DNA of 64,000 bases. It comes from Ensifer sp. Root278 (GTDB lineage Bacteria > Pseudomonadota > Alphaproteobacteria > Rhizobiales > Rhizobiaceae). A model generated the notes under the pieces. The model had not been told where the DNA came from. It saw nothing but the letters and a program-made list of their open reading frames with translations, and searched no databases. The position numbers and the translations under genes were made by a program. This document shows, piece after piece, positions 33,309 to 42,088 of this stretch (position 1 is the first letter of the stretch; each line of letters begins with the position of its first letter). The stretch lies in contig NZ_LMJJ01000006.1 in NCBI RefSeq assembly GCF_001429285.1, positions 1 to 64,000 of the forward strand, given 5' to 3'.

Positions 33309-34790
33309 TTGCGGATCTTCACAGCGGCGCTTGCGACCGAAACCAACACCTTCTCCCCGATCTGCATCGACCGCCGGGCCTTCGAAGCGTCGCTCTACGC
33401 GCCGCCCGGAGAACACCCGGAAACACCGACGCTTTGCACCGCGCCGATCACAGTCGGCCGCCGCATCGCCGTGGAGAAGGGCTGGAAACTGGTCGAGGGC
33501 ACCGCCACCTGGGCGGATCCAGCCGGCCTCGTCAACCGGGAGACCTATGAAGGCCTGCGCGACGAAATCCTCGACCAGCTACGCGCTGCCATGCCCGTCG
33601 ACGCTGTAGTGCTCGGCCTGCACGGCGCCATGGTCGCGGACGGCTACGAAGATCCGGAGGGTGACCTGCTGACGCGCGTCCGGGAGATCGTTGGCCCCGA
33701 CATCCTCGTCTGCGCCGAACTCGACCCCCATAGCCACCTGACGGCCAAGCGCGCTGCCGCGTCGAACTTCTTCGTCTACTTCAAGGAGTTTCCGCACACC
33801 GACTTCGTCGACCGTGCCGGAGATCTCTGGCGTATCGTCGTCGATACGCTCGAAGGGCGCGTCACGCCTGTCATGTCGATCTTCGACTGTCGGATGATCG
33901 ACGTTTACCCGACCTCGCGCGATCCGATGCGCTCCTTCGTCGACAAGCTTATGCGCATCGAGAAAGAAGATGCGGACGTGCTCTCGCTCTCCGTGATCCA
34001 CGGCTTCATGGCCGGCGACGTATCGGAAATGGGAACGAAGCTGCTTGCCGTCACCAACGGCAAACCGGAGAAGGGCGCGAGCCTCGCGCAGGAACTGGGT
34101 CTCGAACTCTTCTCCCACCGCGGAACCTTTATCATGCCGCAGATCGACGAGAAGCAGGCCGTTTCCGAGGCACTCGCCGCATCGAAGGGTCCTGTCGTGA
34201 TTGCCGATGTCTGGGACAATCCAGGCGGAGGCACCGCCGGCGACGCAACGGTGCTGCTCGAAGAGCTCCTGGCGCGCGGCGCAACCGACGTTGCGGTCGG
34301 GACGATCTGGGACCCGATGGCGGTGCAGATCTGCATGGCGGCCGGCGAAGGCGCCGAGATCCCGCTGCGCTTCGGCGCCAAGTCGGCTCCCGGAACCGGT
34401 CATCCGGTCGATGGCACCGTCAGGGTGGTCAAGCTGGTGCGCGACGCCGAGATGCGGTTCGGGGAGAGTTTTGCCCCGTTCGGCGATGCCGCCCACATCG
34501 TCTTCAACGGCATCGACATCATCCTCAATTCGACGCGAGCGCAGAGCTTCGATCCGAGCCTGTTCTCGGTGATGGGCATCGACCCAACGGCGAAGAAGGT
34601 CCTGGTCATCAAGTCGACCAATCACTTCTATGCCTCGTTCTCGAAGATCGCGTCCGAAATCCTCTATTGTTCGGCCGGCACTCCCTATCCGAACAACCCT
34701 GCGAAGACCGACTACAAGCGGGCACCGAAGAACATCTGGCCGAAGGTCGCCGATCCGCACGCAGAAGGGCGCGGCCCGAACCGCGCCTAG
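33309..34790 (+). CDS. M81 family metallopeptidase (second MlrC-like paralogue)
   Basis: This is a 493-residue M81 protein. The N-terminal motif is LRIFTAALATETNTFSP with a TTG start at 33309 behind AAAAGGCAAAGGCA; no in-frame ATG fits the conserved N-terminus. VVLGLHGAMVADGYEDPEGD, AELDPHSHLTAKR and VIADVWDNPGGGTAGDATVLLEE are the M81 motifs, and the His and Asp in them probably hold zinc. It shares these with the paralogue at 27143 but the two differ strongly elsewhere, so they probably act on different substrates. It forms a two-gene arm with the SnoaL-like gene and ends at a bidirectional terminator. Confidence 0.9.
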   Translation: MRIFTAALATETNTFSPICIDRRAFEASLYAPPGEHPETPTLCTAPITVGRRIAVEKGWKLVEGTATWADPAGLVNRETYEGLRDEILDQLRAAMPVDAVVLGLHGAMVADGYEDPEGDLLTRVREIVGPDILVCAELDPHSHLTAKRAAASNFFVYFKEFPHTDFVDRAGDLWRIVVDTLEGRVTPVMSIFDCRMIDVYPTSRDPMRSFVDKLMRIEKEDADVLSLSVIHGFMAGDVSEMGTKLLAVTNGKPEKGASLAQELGLELFSHRGTFIMPQIDEKQAVSEALAASKGPVVIADVWDNPGGGTAGDATVLLEELLARGATDVAVGTIWDPMAVQICMAAGEGAEIPLRFGAKSAPGTGHPVDGTVRVVKLVRDAEMRFGESFAPFGDAAHIVFNGIDIILNSTRAQSFDPSLFSVMGIDPTAKKVLVIKSTNHFYASFSKIASEILYCSAGTPYPNNPAKTDYKRAPKNIWPKVADPHAEGRGPNRA

Positions 34791-34844
34791 AGTGCGGCCA
34801 TCGCGTCTCGCCGACACCGGTACGACGGGCTTAGTACGCAGACA

Positions 34845-34882
34845 AAAAAGACCGCTGTCTTTCGCTAGACAGCGGTCTTTTT
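34845..34882. terminator. Bidirectional terminator
   Basis: AAAAAGACCGCTGTCT (34845-34860) and AGACAGCGGTCTTTTT (34867-34882) form a perfect 16-bp stem with a TTCGCT loop. A run on one side and T run on the other lets it stop both the M81 gene (plus) and the sugar transporter operon (minus). Confidence 0.93.
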
Positions 34883-34898
34883 CCTTAGTTCTGAACGA

Positions 34899-36032
34899 TC
34901 AGGCAGCCGCCGGATCGAGCACGCCCATGTCGATGTCGGTCAGTTCGACGCGACGTTCGAGCGCAAGGCCCGCCTCGTCGAACAGGTGGCAATCCGCAAC
35001 CTTGATACCGGTCTGGATCGTCTCTTCCGGCCGGATCGCGGCCGTTCCCGGCAACATGGCGCAGAAGTTTTCGCCCTCGCCGCCGATCGCCGCATAGGCG
35101 ACCGTATGGGCGCCGAGGCGTTCGATAACCGTTGGCGTGACCTTGAGGGTCAGGTCTCCGGAGCCCAGCGTGATATGCTCCGGCCGAACACCAAGCGTCA
35201 GTGTCCGCCCGGCAAGGCCGCTCTGCGGGTTGACGGGAATGACCACCGTCTGCCCCTTGTAGTCGACCTCGACACCGGCGTCGCTGATACCTTTGCAGGT
35301 GACCGGCAGGAAGTTCATCTTCGGATTGCCGATGAAGCCGGCAACGAAGGTATTGGCTGGCTTATGATAGAGCTCGAGCGGGGCGCCCGTCTGGGCGATC
35401 TGCCCGGCATTGAGGACGACGATCCGGTCCGCCATCGTCATCGCCTCGACTTGGTCGTGCGTGACGTAGATCATCGTTGCCTGCAATTGCCGGTGCAGTT
35501 TCGCCAGTTCGATGCGCATGTCCGCCCGAAGCGCCGCGTCGAGGTTCGAAAGCGGCTCGTCGAAGAGGAAGATCTTCGGCTCGCGCACGATCGCTCGCCC
35601 GATCGCGACACGCTGACGCTGGCCTCCGGAAAGCATCCCGGGCTTCTGCTGCAGGCGCTGATCAAGGTGCAGGATGCGTGCTGCATGCTCCACCTTCGCC
35701 TTCAGCTTCTCCTCGGCCATCTTTTCCACGCGAAGCGGAAAGGCGATATTCTCGAAGACGGTCATGTGCGGATAGAGCGCGTAGGACTGGAAGACCATGG
35801 CGATACCACGCTTGACAGGCGGCAGGTCGTTGACGCGTTTGCCCTCGATCAGGATGTCCCCCGAGCTGGCCTCATCGAGACCGGCTATCATCCTGAGCAA
35901 GGTCGACTTGCCGCAACCGGAGGGTCCGACGAAAACGACGAACTCACCGTTCCTGACTTCGAGATCGATGCCTTTCAGCACCTCGAAAGTCCCGTAGAAT
36001 TTCTGAATCCGATTGAGATTGAGCTGTCCCAA
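34899..36032 (-). CDS. Sugar ABC transporter ATP-binding protein (UgpC/MalK type)
   Basis: This roughly 377-residue MalK-type ATPase has Walker [11 protein letters not shown]-loop [21 protein letters not shown], signature LSGGQRQR, Walker [21 protein letters not shown] and the H-loop [11 protein letters not shown]-terminal OB-fold domain contains [13 protein letters not shown]. The TTG at 36032 gives [14 protein letters not shown], the usual N-terminus of this group, with GGAG eight bases upstream. An ATG at 36068 is in frame but has no ribosome site. It is the last gene of the Gfo/Idh-permease-permease-binding protein-ATPase operon and energises that carrier. Confidence 0.93.
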   Translation of the reverse strand: MGQLNLNRIQKFYGTFEVLKGIDLEVRNGEFVVFVGPSGCGKSTLLRMIAGLDEASSGDILIEGKRVNDLPPVKRGIAMVFQSYALYPHMTVFENIAFPLRVEKMAEEKLKAKVEHAARILHLDQRLQQKPGMLSGGQRQRVAIGRAIVREPKIFLFDEPLSNLDAALRADMRIELAKLHRQLQATMIYVTHDQVEAMTMADRIVVLNAGQIAQTGAPLELYHKPANTFVAGFIGNPKMNFLPVTCKGISDAGVEVDYKGQTVVIPVNPQSGLAGRTLTLGVRPEHITLGSGDLTLKVTPTVIERLGAHTVAYAAIGGEGENFCAMLPGTAAIRPEETIQTGIKVADCHLFDEAGLALERRVELTDIDMGVLDPAAA

Positions 36033-36085
36033 GAAACTGTCTCCGGCCACCGGCGAGAAGCGGCTCATTTATAGCAGAGTTAGGT

Positions 36086-36120
36086 GGGGCCGCGAACCGA
36101 TCCCATCGGCGCGCGGCCCC
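36086..36120 (-). other. Intercistronic hairpin after the sugar-binding-protein gene
   Basis: GGGGCCGCG (36086-36094) pairs with CGCGGCCCC (36112-36120), and inside it CCGAT (36097-36101) pairs with ATCGG (36105-36109) around CCC. The extended stem of about 14 bp lies just after the binding-protein stop and before the ATPase. Confidence 0.65.
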
Positions 36121-36127
36121 GGTGGCC

Positions 36128-37357
36128 TTACTTGTACTCTTCGAGGTCCGCGGCCGCCTTCTTCAAGGCGTCGGCCGGCTCGGCCTTGCCGGTCACGACC
36201 GACTGGACCATCTCGATGATGACGTTCTGGAAGCCCTTGTAATCGGTGAAGAGCGGTTCCGGACCACCGTAGGTGATGCCGTCGATGAACGGCTTCCAGT
36301 AGGGATCCTTCTTGACGAACTCGTCGACCATCGGCGACGGACGCAGCGGCGTCAGGCCGGCGCCGCCCTGCAGCTCATACTCACCCTGCGGCCCCGGCGA
36401 GGTGATGAACTTCGCGAATTCGATCGCCTTCTCCTCGACGCCAGAGCCCTTGAAGATCGCCAGGCTGTCGGTGATGAGCAGCGTGCCCTCGCCCTTCGCT
36501 TCAGGACCGAGCGGCAGCGGCGCGACGCCCCAGTTGACCTTGGTTTCCTTCAGGCGCGTAGCCGCACCGGAGCCGGCCTGGATCATGCCGACCTTGCCGT
36601 CCAGGAAGATGGCGCGAACCTCGTTCTGCTCGTAGGCGGTGGCGCCTTCAACAGAATAGGGGGTGATGTCCTTGTAAGCCTGGAGTGCTGCCAGCACCTG
36701 CGGGCTGTCGATGACGACCTTGTCGCCGTCGATCACCTTGCCGTTGTTTGTGTACACCCAATGCATGAACTGGTGCATGGTGTTGTCGAAGGTCTTGGCC
36801 GGAAGGCCGTAGCCGGCGATGCCGGTCTTCTCCTTGATCGCCTTGGCGTATTCGATCTCTTCAGCCCAGGTCTTCGGCGGCTTCTCCGGATCGAGACCGG
36901 CCTGCTTGAACAGGTCCTTGTTCCAGTAGAGCGCCTTGGTCGAGAACGCGATCGGAACGCCCCACTGGTTGTCGTCGAAGGTTACGGTATCGACGATATT
37001 CGGGTAGTAGCTCTTCTTTTCCTCGTCCGTCATCGGGACGGGAACGATGAGCTCGTTCTGCGCGAACTCCTTCAGCGTGCGCGAGCCGACATAGGCCATG
37101 GCAACGGGCGTGCCGGCGGCGGCGAGCGTCGTGGCCTTGTCCTGGCACTGGGCCCAGCCGACGACTTCAGGCGTGACCTTCCAGCCCGGGTTCTTCTCTT
37201 CCCACTGCTTGATGTATTTCGCGTGGACCGCGTCCATGGTGTCGCCGCAGTAGATCCAGCTGATCTCCTGGTCGGCAGCCTTCGCGGTGACAGCGCCGAG
37301 CGCTGTCGACCCGAGCAGGGCCAGGGCGAGTACCCCTGTCTTGAAATGAATAGACAC
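36128..37357 (-). CDS. Sugar ABC transporter substrate-binding protein (family 1)
   Basis: This 409-residue extracellular solute-binding protein of family 1 has a signal peptide of about 27 residues (MSIHFKTGVLALALLGSTAL, then GAVTAKA before ADQEIS). Hinge-type motifs include QWGVPIAFSTKALYWNKDLFKQAG and GLPAKTFDNTMHQFMHW. It lies between the inner permease and the ATPase in the operon. CUT1 transporters handle di- and oligosaccharides, polyols or glycerol phosphates; the ligand cannot be read from the sequence. It is followed by a strong hairpin. Confidence 0.92.
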   Translation of the reverse strand: MSIHFKTGVLALALLGSTALGAVTAKAADQEISWIYCGDTMDAVHAKYIKQWEEKNPGWKVTPEVVGWAQCQDKATTLAAAGTPVAMAYVGSRTLKEFAQNELIVPVPMTDEEKKSYYPNIVDTVTFDDNQWGVPIAFSTKALYWNKDLFKQAGLDPEKPPKTWAEEIEYAKAIKEKTGIAGYGLPAKTFDNTMHQFMHWVYTNNGKVIDGDKVVIDSPQVLAALQAYKDITPYSVEGATAYEQNEVRAIFLDGKVGMIQAGSGAATRLKETKVNWGVAPLPLGPEAKGEGTLLITDSLAIFKGSGVEEKAIEFAKFITSPGPQGEYELQGGAGLTPLRPSPMVDEFVKKDPYWKPFIDGITYGGPEPLFTDYKGFQNVIIEMVQSVVTGKAEPADALKKAAADLEEYK

Positions 37358-37394
37358 GTTTTATGCTCCCGTTCTCTGGTGGTTGACTTAAGTC

Positions 37395-38252
37395 TTATTG
37401 TTTCACCGCGCCCGCGGTCAGGCCGCTGACGAGATACCGTTGTAGGAGGAAGATCACGACGACAGCCGGCGCGATGCCGACGAAGCTCGCGGCCATGAGC
37501 TCGTTCCAGACCACTTCCTGGCGACCGAAATAGGCGAAGAGGCCGACCGGCAGCGGCATGTATTCGCTCTTGGAATTGAAGGTCAGGGCATAGATGAACT
37601 GTTGGGCATAGGCGCCGATGAAGGTGGTGATCGCCACCACGGTGATACCGGGCATGGCAATCGGAAGGATCACCCGTCGCAGCGTGTAGAAATGGCTGGC
37701 GCCATCGACGAAAGCGGCCTCGTCCAGTTCACGCGGAATGCGCATCATGTAGGTGCGCAAGAGCCAGATCGCCGAGGGGATCAGGAAGGCGACGCCCGGC
37801 ACGATCATCGCGAGATAGGTGTTGAGCACGCCAAAAGTGCGCATTAGACGGAACAGCGGGATGAGCAGCACTGCGCCCGAGAACATGTTGACGGCGAGGA
37901 AGGCACCAAGCAGCAGCCCGGCGCCGCGAAAATTGAAGCGCGCAAAGGCATAGGCCGCGGGGATCACAAGTATCAGCACGATGGCGGTCACGATGGTGGA
38001 GATGAAGAAGGAGTTGAAGATGTAGCGGGCAAAGCCGGGCACGCTGACCCACATGGTCGAGTAGGCGGCAAACGAGCCGTTTTGCGGCCAGAAGCGATAG
38101 GGCGAGGAGAACAGCAGCCCGAGCGGCTTCAACGACACCAGGAACCCTTCGACGAAGGGCGCCAGAATGAAGCACAGGAAGACGAAGATACCGGCATAGA
38201 TGCCAAGGAGCTCGTACCAGCGATAGCGGTTGATCATGGCAGGCTGGCTCAT
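37395..38252 (-). CDS. Carbohydrate ABC transporter permease (MalG type)
   Basis: This 285-residue permease of the CUT1 family has six predicted helices. The first is GIYAGIFVFLCFILAPFVEG, and the EAA loop reads ELDEAAFVDGASHFYTLRRVILPIAMPG. The C-terminus ends SGLTAGAVKQ, a common MalG-like tail. Its start overlaps the upstream permease stop by four bases (ATGA), so the two are coupled. It pairs with the MalF-type partner to form the channel. Confidence 0.93.
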   Translation of the reverse strand: MSQPAMINRYRWYELLGIYAGIFVFLCFILAPFVEGFLVSLKPLGLLFSSPYRFWPQNGSFAAYSTMWVSVPGFARYIFNSFFISTIVTAIVLILVIPAAYAFARFNFRGAGLLLGAFLAVNMFSGAVLLIPLFRLMRTFGVLNTYLAMIVPGVAFLIPSAIWLLRTYMMRIPRELDEAAFVDGASHFYTLRRVILPIAMPGITVVAITTFIGAYAQQFIYALTFNSKSEYMPLPVGLFAYFGRQEVVWNELMAASFVGIAPAVVVIFLLQRYLVSGLTAGAVKQ

Positions 38253-39139
38253 TTCTGTTCCCCCGCGGCAAGACGGCTGGTGACCCGGAAATAGGCAAAG
38301 CAGAAGATCGACAGGAAGATGCAGATCAGCACGGCGCGCGCGGCGCCTTCACCGTATTTCTTCGACCCGATGGCGGTACGGTAGGTATCGATGATCATCG
38401 TGGTGGTCTCACCGTTGGGGCCACCCTGGGTGAGAATCCAGATGATATCGAAGGAATTGAAGGTCGCGATCAGCGACAGCATCGACATCGTGATCAGCGA
38501 CGGAATCAAGAGCGGCAGGGTGATTCGGCGGAAACGATAGAGGCGCCCTGCTCCGTCGGTCCAGGCAGCTTCATAGAGATCCTGCGGAATCGCCTGCATG
38601 GCCGCCAGCATATAGAGCGTCACCAGCGGCACGCCGATCCAAACGTCGGTGATGATCGTCGCCCAGAAGGCGGTGGACCCGTGGGCGAGGAAAGCGATGG
38701 GACCATTGGACAGTCCCAAATTCTGCAGCACGCCGGAGATCATGCCGAACTGGCCGTTGTACATCCAGCCCCACATGAAGATGCCGATCGCCATCGGTAC
38801 GATCCATGGCGGCATGGTGAGCAAGCGGAAGAGCGCACGGCCGGGCACGGCGGCGTTCAGCATCGTCGCGCCGAAGACGCCGATGATCATCTTGATCGAG
38901 ACCGAGAAGAACGTCCAGATGAAGGTCCGGAAGATGACCTCGGCGAAGGTCTCGTTGAAGATCTTGTCGTAGTTCGCCCAGCCGACCCAGTTGGTCGTCT
39001 TCTTCAGCGACGCATCCGTAAACGACAGGATGAAGGTATCGACCAGTGGATAGGCGACGATCACCGTGACGTAGAGGACGGCGGGAAGAAGCAGGATCCA
39101 GGCGAAGATGACCGTGCTGCGTTGAACACTCATCCCCAC
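38249..39139 (-). CDS. Carbohydrate ABC transporter permease (MalF type)
   Basis: This 296-residue CUT1 permease has a first helix FAWILLLPAVLYVTVIVAYPL and a typical EAA loop, DLYEAAWTDGAGRLYRFRRITLPLLIPS, followed by the ILTQGGPNGETTTMI segment common in MalF-type sugar permeases. It follows the dehydrogenase by 6 bp and overlaps the second permease by four bases. The substrate is unknown. Confidence 0.93.
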   Translation of the reverse strand: MGMSVQRSTVIFAWILLLPAVLYVTVIVAYPLVDTFILSFTDASLKKTTNWVGWANYDKIFNETFAEVIFRTFIWTFFSVSIKMIIGVFGATMLNAAVPGRALFRLLTMPPWIVPMAIGIFMWGWMYNGQFGMISGVLQNLGLSNGPIAFLAHGSTAFWATIITDVWIGVPLVTLYMLAAMQAIPQDLYEAAWTDGAGRLYRFRRITLPLLIPSLITMSMLSLIATFNSFDIIWILTQGGPNGETTTMIIDTYRTAIGSKKYGEGAARAVLICIFLSIFCFAYFRVTSRLAAGEQK

Positions 39140-39145
39140 CTCCCC

Positions 39146-40303
39146 TTACGCAGCGCGCGAATGCAGTGCTTCGTCGAAACGGTCCCAGATGGGCCGGAGA
39201 TCTATGACGCTCTTCTTGCGCCGCGCCTCGTCCATCGAAAGCGCCAGGATACCCGCTTCAAGCGCATCGAGCGTCGAAACCGGTAGCGGCCGGCCGTCAC
39301 GAACATGGCCGATGATATCGGTCGCCATCTGCTCGTCGGCACCGTAGTGCTGCGACAGTTCCGTGGCGGCGTATTTGTTTTCGATGACCTTCTTGCCGGT
39401 CAGCATCTCGTGAACGTCGAAATAGCCACGGATGAAATCGCCCTCGGCCATGCCGCGCGAGCCCATGATGCAGAAGCGGCGGAATTGGTCCGGCACGTTG
39501 AGATTGGTGTGGAAGTTCATGCCGACGCCGTTGGCGTATTCGACGATCGCCACCTGGTAGTCGATTATGTCGCCGTCGCTGTCGAAGACCTTGTCGGAGC
39601 CCATCCAGCCGCTCGGCTTGCGATGGAAGAGTTCCAGATCGTTGATGCCTTCGCGGGCCGGATCGTTGGCGGGAATGAAGCTCTTGCGGCCGCCGAAGCT
39701 CGCGACCCGTTCCGGCCGCGCGCCGACGACGCCATTGTAGAGATCAAGGTCGTGGCAGCATTTTTCCAGCATGAAACTGCCGGAATAACGCTCGTAGCGG
39801 CGCCAGTCGCGCATGAAGAAGGCGCCGTGATAGGGCTCGATATGCTCGGACGCTTCAATCGAGACGACTTGGCCGAGCTTGCCTTCCGCAAGGGCTGCGC
39901 GCAGGTCGCGATACATGGGCGCGTAGCGCAGCACCAGACCGACCATCAGGCGCTCATGGCCGAACTTCGCCATCAGCCCCGCGAGTTCCAGGCTCTCCTG
40001 GACCGTCGTGACGATCGGCTTCTCGCTGAACACCTTGAGACCGGCTTCGAGACCAATCCGGATATGATCGAGGTGCATGTGGTTTGGCGAGCCGATCATC
40101 AAGAGATCGAGCTTCTCGTTGGCGATCAGCTCTTCGGGGGTCGCGTAAGCCTTGCCGGCCGAGATGCCTTTTTCGGTGAGCGTGGACAAACCAGCCGGGT
40201 TCGGATCGACGTAGCCGGCGATCTCGAAGTTCTCGTCCATGGCCTTGAAGACATAGCCCAGATAACCCAAACGGAATCCGAGTCCGATGATGCCGACTTT
40301 CAT
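39146..40303 (-). CDS. Gfo/Idh/MocA family oxidoreductase
   Basis: This 385-residue NAD(P)-dependent dehydrogenase has the Rossmann motif GIIGLGFRLGYLGYVFKAM at residues 4-22, and VFSEKPIVTTVQESLELA, in which the EKP lysine is the usual catalytic residue. EKCCHDLDLYNGVVGA supplies further substrate-site residues. It is the first gene of the sugar transporter operon, so it should oxidise the imported sugar or a derivative such as an inositol, sugar acid or aminosugar. The exact substrate is not visible. The 240 bp upstream of it (40304-40544) are AT-rich near the start and presumably hold the promoter. Confidence 0.92.
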   Translation of the reverse strand: MKVGIIGLGFRLGYLGYVFKAMDENFEIAGYVDPNPAGLSTLTEKGISAGKAYATPEELIANEKLDLLMIGSPNHMHLDHIRIGLEAGLKVFSEKPIVTTVQESLELAGLMAKFGHERLMVGLVLRYAPMYRDLRAALAEGKLGQVVSIEASEHIEPYHGAFFMRDWRRYERYSGSFMLEKCCHDLDLYNGVVGARPERVASFGGRKSFIPANDPAREGINDLELFHRKPSGWMGSDKVFDSDGDIIDYQVAIVEYANGVGMNFHTNLNVPDQFRRFCIMGSRGMAEGDFIRGYFDVHEMLTGKKVIENKYAATELSQHYGADEQMATDIIGHVRDGRPLPVSTLDALEAGILALSMDEARRKKSVIDLRPIWDRFDEALHSRAA

Positions 40304-40544
40304 GCTCGTCCTGTTCCCCTGCCTTTTGGCGTAATTTATTTTCGCAGACTGGGACAGTTTTTTCAGGCCGTCAACTCAAATCCGCATATTTTGTAAAATT
40401 GTGAAATTCATTTTCATACGACAGGCAAATGCCGAGAATGCAGGCATTTCATGGACAACTAAAAAGGGTGCGTGCCCCGCAACTCTACGGCAGGAAGAAA
40501 GCGGTCCAGACCACTGCACGTTGCGTGGTTGACTTCTGATCAGT

Positions 40545-41272
40545 TCAGACGCTTCCGACCAGGCGGTTTCGCCAGTGAAGCAGCCGCAGCAAAGGTCGAG
40601 CCAGATAAGGTCGCGGTATCTTGGGATGGTCGCCAACCGTCCCCTGCCGTGCGGTGCGCGCGCTCGGCTCGATCAGGAACGCAACGATCAGCGAACTGCG
40701 AGTGGCGCGAAGCTCCAGGGCGTCGTCCGACAGGAATATCCCCTGATCCCCCTCACCGAAGTCGATATCTCCGACCTTTATCGAGCCCGCAAAGAGATAG
40801 AAATAGAGGTGCCGCCCCTCCGGCCGCGGAAACGTAGCCTTTGTCTCAGCCTCAAGCCGGATATCGAAAAAGTCGACGCTGTTGCGCACGAAAAATGGTG
40901 CTGTGCCACCTTCCGGCCCGACAAGGTGCCTCCATTGATTGACCGGTGCCACTGCAACGGGGCCGTGCTGGATGGCCGGTGGGAGATCGAGACCGTGAGG
41001 GCGCACGAGGATCTGGAGCATCCGCAACGGTGGATCACTCGGCAGGGTCTCCTCCGAATGCCAGAAGCTCTTTCCTGCGTTGGGATTTCATCGTTCCGGT
41101 GCTCGTGCATGGCGATAAGCCTGCCCGGCTCCAGGATCGACTCGACAACCATTGCCAGAGGGCCGTAGCCGTGATCACGCGGCCGTGGCAGCAGCCAACC
41201 GGGCATGTTGAGCCTGGCCTTGAACCCGCCCATATCCCTGACAAGAGGACTTTTGGCGCCGCGGTAGAGCAT
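40545..41272 (-). pseudogene. Pirin-family gene broken by an internal deletion and frameshift
   Basis: The first part, from 41272, reads MLYRGAKSPLVRDMGGFKAR and continues to ESILEPGRLIAMHEHRNDEI, the N-terminal cupin of a pirin-like protein with metal-ligand histidines. After ...NDEI (about 41084) the frame shifts. The continuation in another frame reads NAGKSFWHSEETLPSDPP, then RMLQILVRPHGLDL, QHGPVAVAPVNQWRHLVGPE and so on to the stop at 40545. Between NDEI and NAGKSF an intact relative would have roughly 30 more residues (the segment around ISYVP...MVMNAG), so about 90-100 bp are missing, not a multiple of three. A single sequencing error would not explain both losses. The gene is most likely inactive. 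Confidence 0.78.
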
Positions 41273-41350
41273 GGGTCACTCTATCACGCGCCATCGGCAT
41301 TTGGCACGGCCGGTGAACACTTTCCGGGCTTCCCGCCTTCCGACGGGACC

Positions 41351-42088
41351 TCACCGGCCCATTCGGGCAGCGAGTTTCCTTTCGGCCGCCTGCAATCCGT
41401 CGTGCAGCAGCACCGCAAGCGTCGCGACGATCAGGCCACCCTGAACGACGAAAGCCAGATTGTTCGATTGCAGACCGGCAATGATCACTTCGCCGAGGGT
41501 TTTCGCCGCGACCGTTGATCCGATCGTGGCCGTTGCCAGGCTGATGACCACCGAAAGTCGGATGCCGGCAAGGATCACCGGCATCGCCAGCGGCAGCTCT
41601 ACCTTGAGCAGCCGCTGGCCGCCTGTCATGCCGGCACCGCGCGCCGCCTCCATGACAGATGGCGGCAATGTCGTCAGCCCCGTCAGCGCGTTCTCGAAGA
41701 TCGGCAGCAGGCCATAGAGAAATAACGCGATCAATGTCGGCTTTTCCCCGAAACCGAAGATGGGAACGGCGAGCGCCAGAACGGCCACCGGCGGAAAGGT
41801 TTGGCCGATGTTGACCAGGCTGCGCGACAGCGGCAGGAACTCGGCCCCGGATTCGCGCGTCACCAATATTGCCAAAGCAAGCGCAACCATTGCCGCAGCA
41901 GACACCGCGATGGCGACGGTGCGCAGGTGCAATAGAGTAAGCTGCAACAGGCTGCCCTGATTGTAGATCACCGGCGCATTCGCTTGAACCAGCGGTCGCA
42001 GCAACGGTTCGAACCATTGCGGTTGCAGCAGGAAGGCGAGCAAAACCAGGAAAACTCCCAAGCGAAAAAGCGTCGATAGTTTCGGCAT
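41351..42088 (-). CDS. Osmoprotectant ABC transporter permease (YehW/OsmU type)
   Basis: This 245-residue permease of the glycine betaine/proline (OpuCB-like) group matches YehW in length. The permease core includes LRTVAIAVSAAAMVALALA, GQTFPPVAVLALAVPIFGFG and the EAA loop PPSVMEAARGAGMTGGQRLLKVELPLAMP. It shares the A of a TGATG junction with the upstream ATPase and is the last gene of the SBP-permease-ATPase-permease operon. It probably imports a quaternary amine or other compatible solute. Confidence 0.9.
   Translation of the reverse strand: MPKLSTLFRLGVFLVLLAFLLQPQWFEPLLRPLVQANAPVIYNQGSLLQLTLLHLRTVAIAVSAAAMVALALAILVTRESGAEFLPLSRSLVNIGQTFPPVAVLALAVPIFGFGEKPTLIALFLYGLLPIFENALTGLTTLPPSVMEAARGAGMTGGQRLLKVELPLAMPVILAGIRLSVVISLATATIGSTVAAKTLGEVIIAGLQSNNLAFVVQGGLIVATLAVLLHDGLQAAERKLAARMGR

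Noticed and set aside
40778-41272. Intact 164-residue protein on the minus strand
   Set aside because: Only its first 55 or so residues resemble pirin; the rest is out-of-frame translation, so it is part of the pseudogene.
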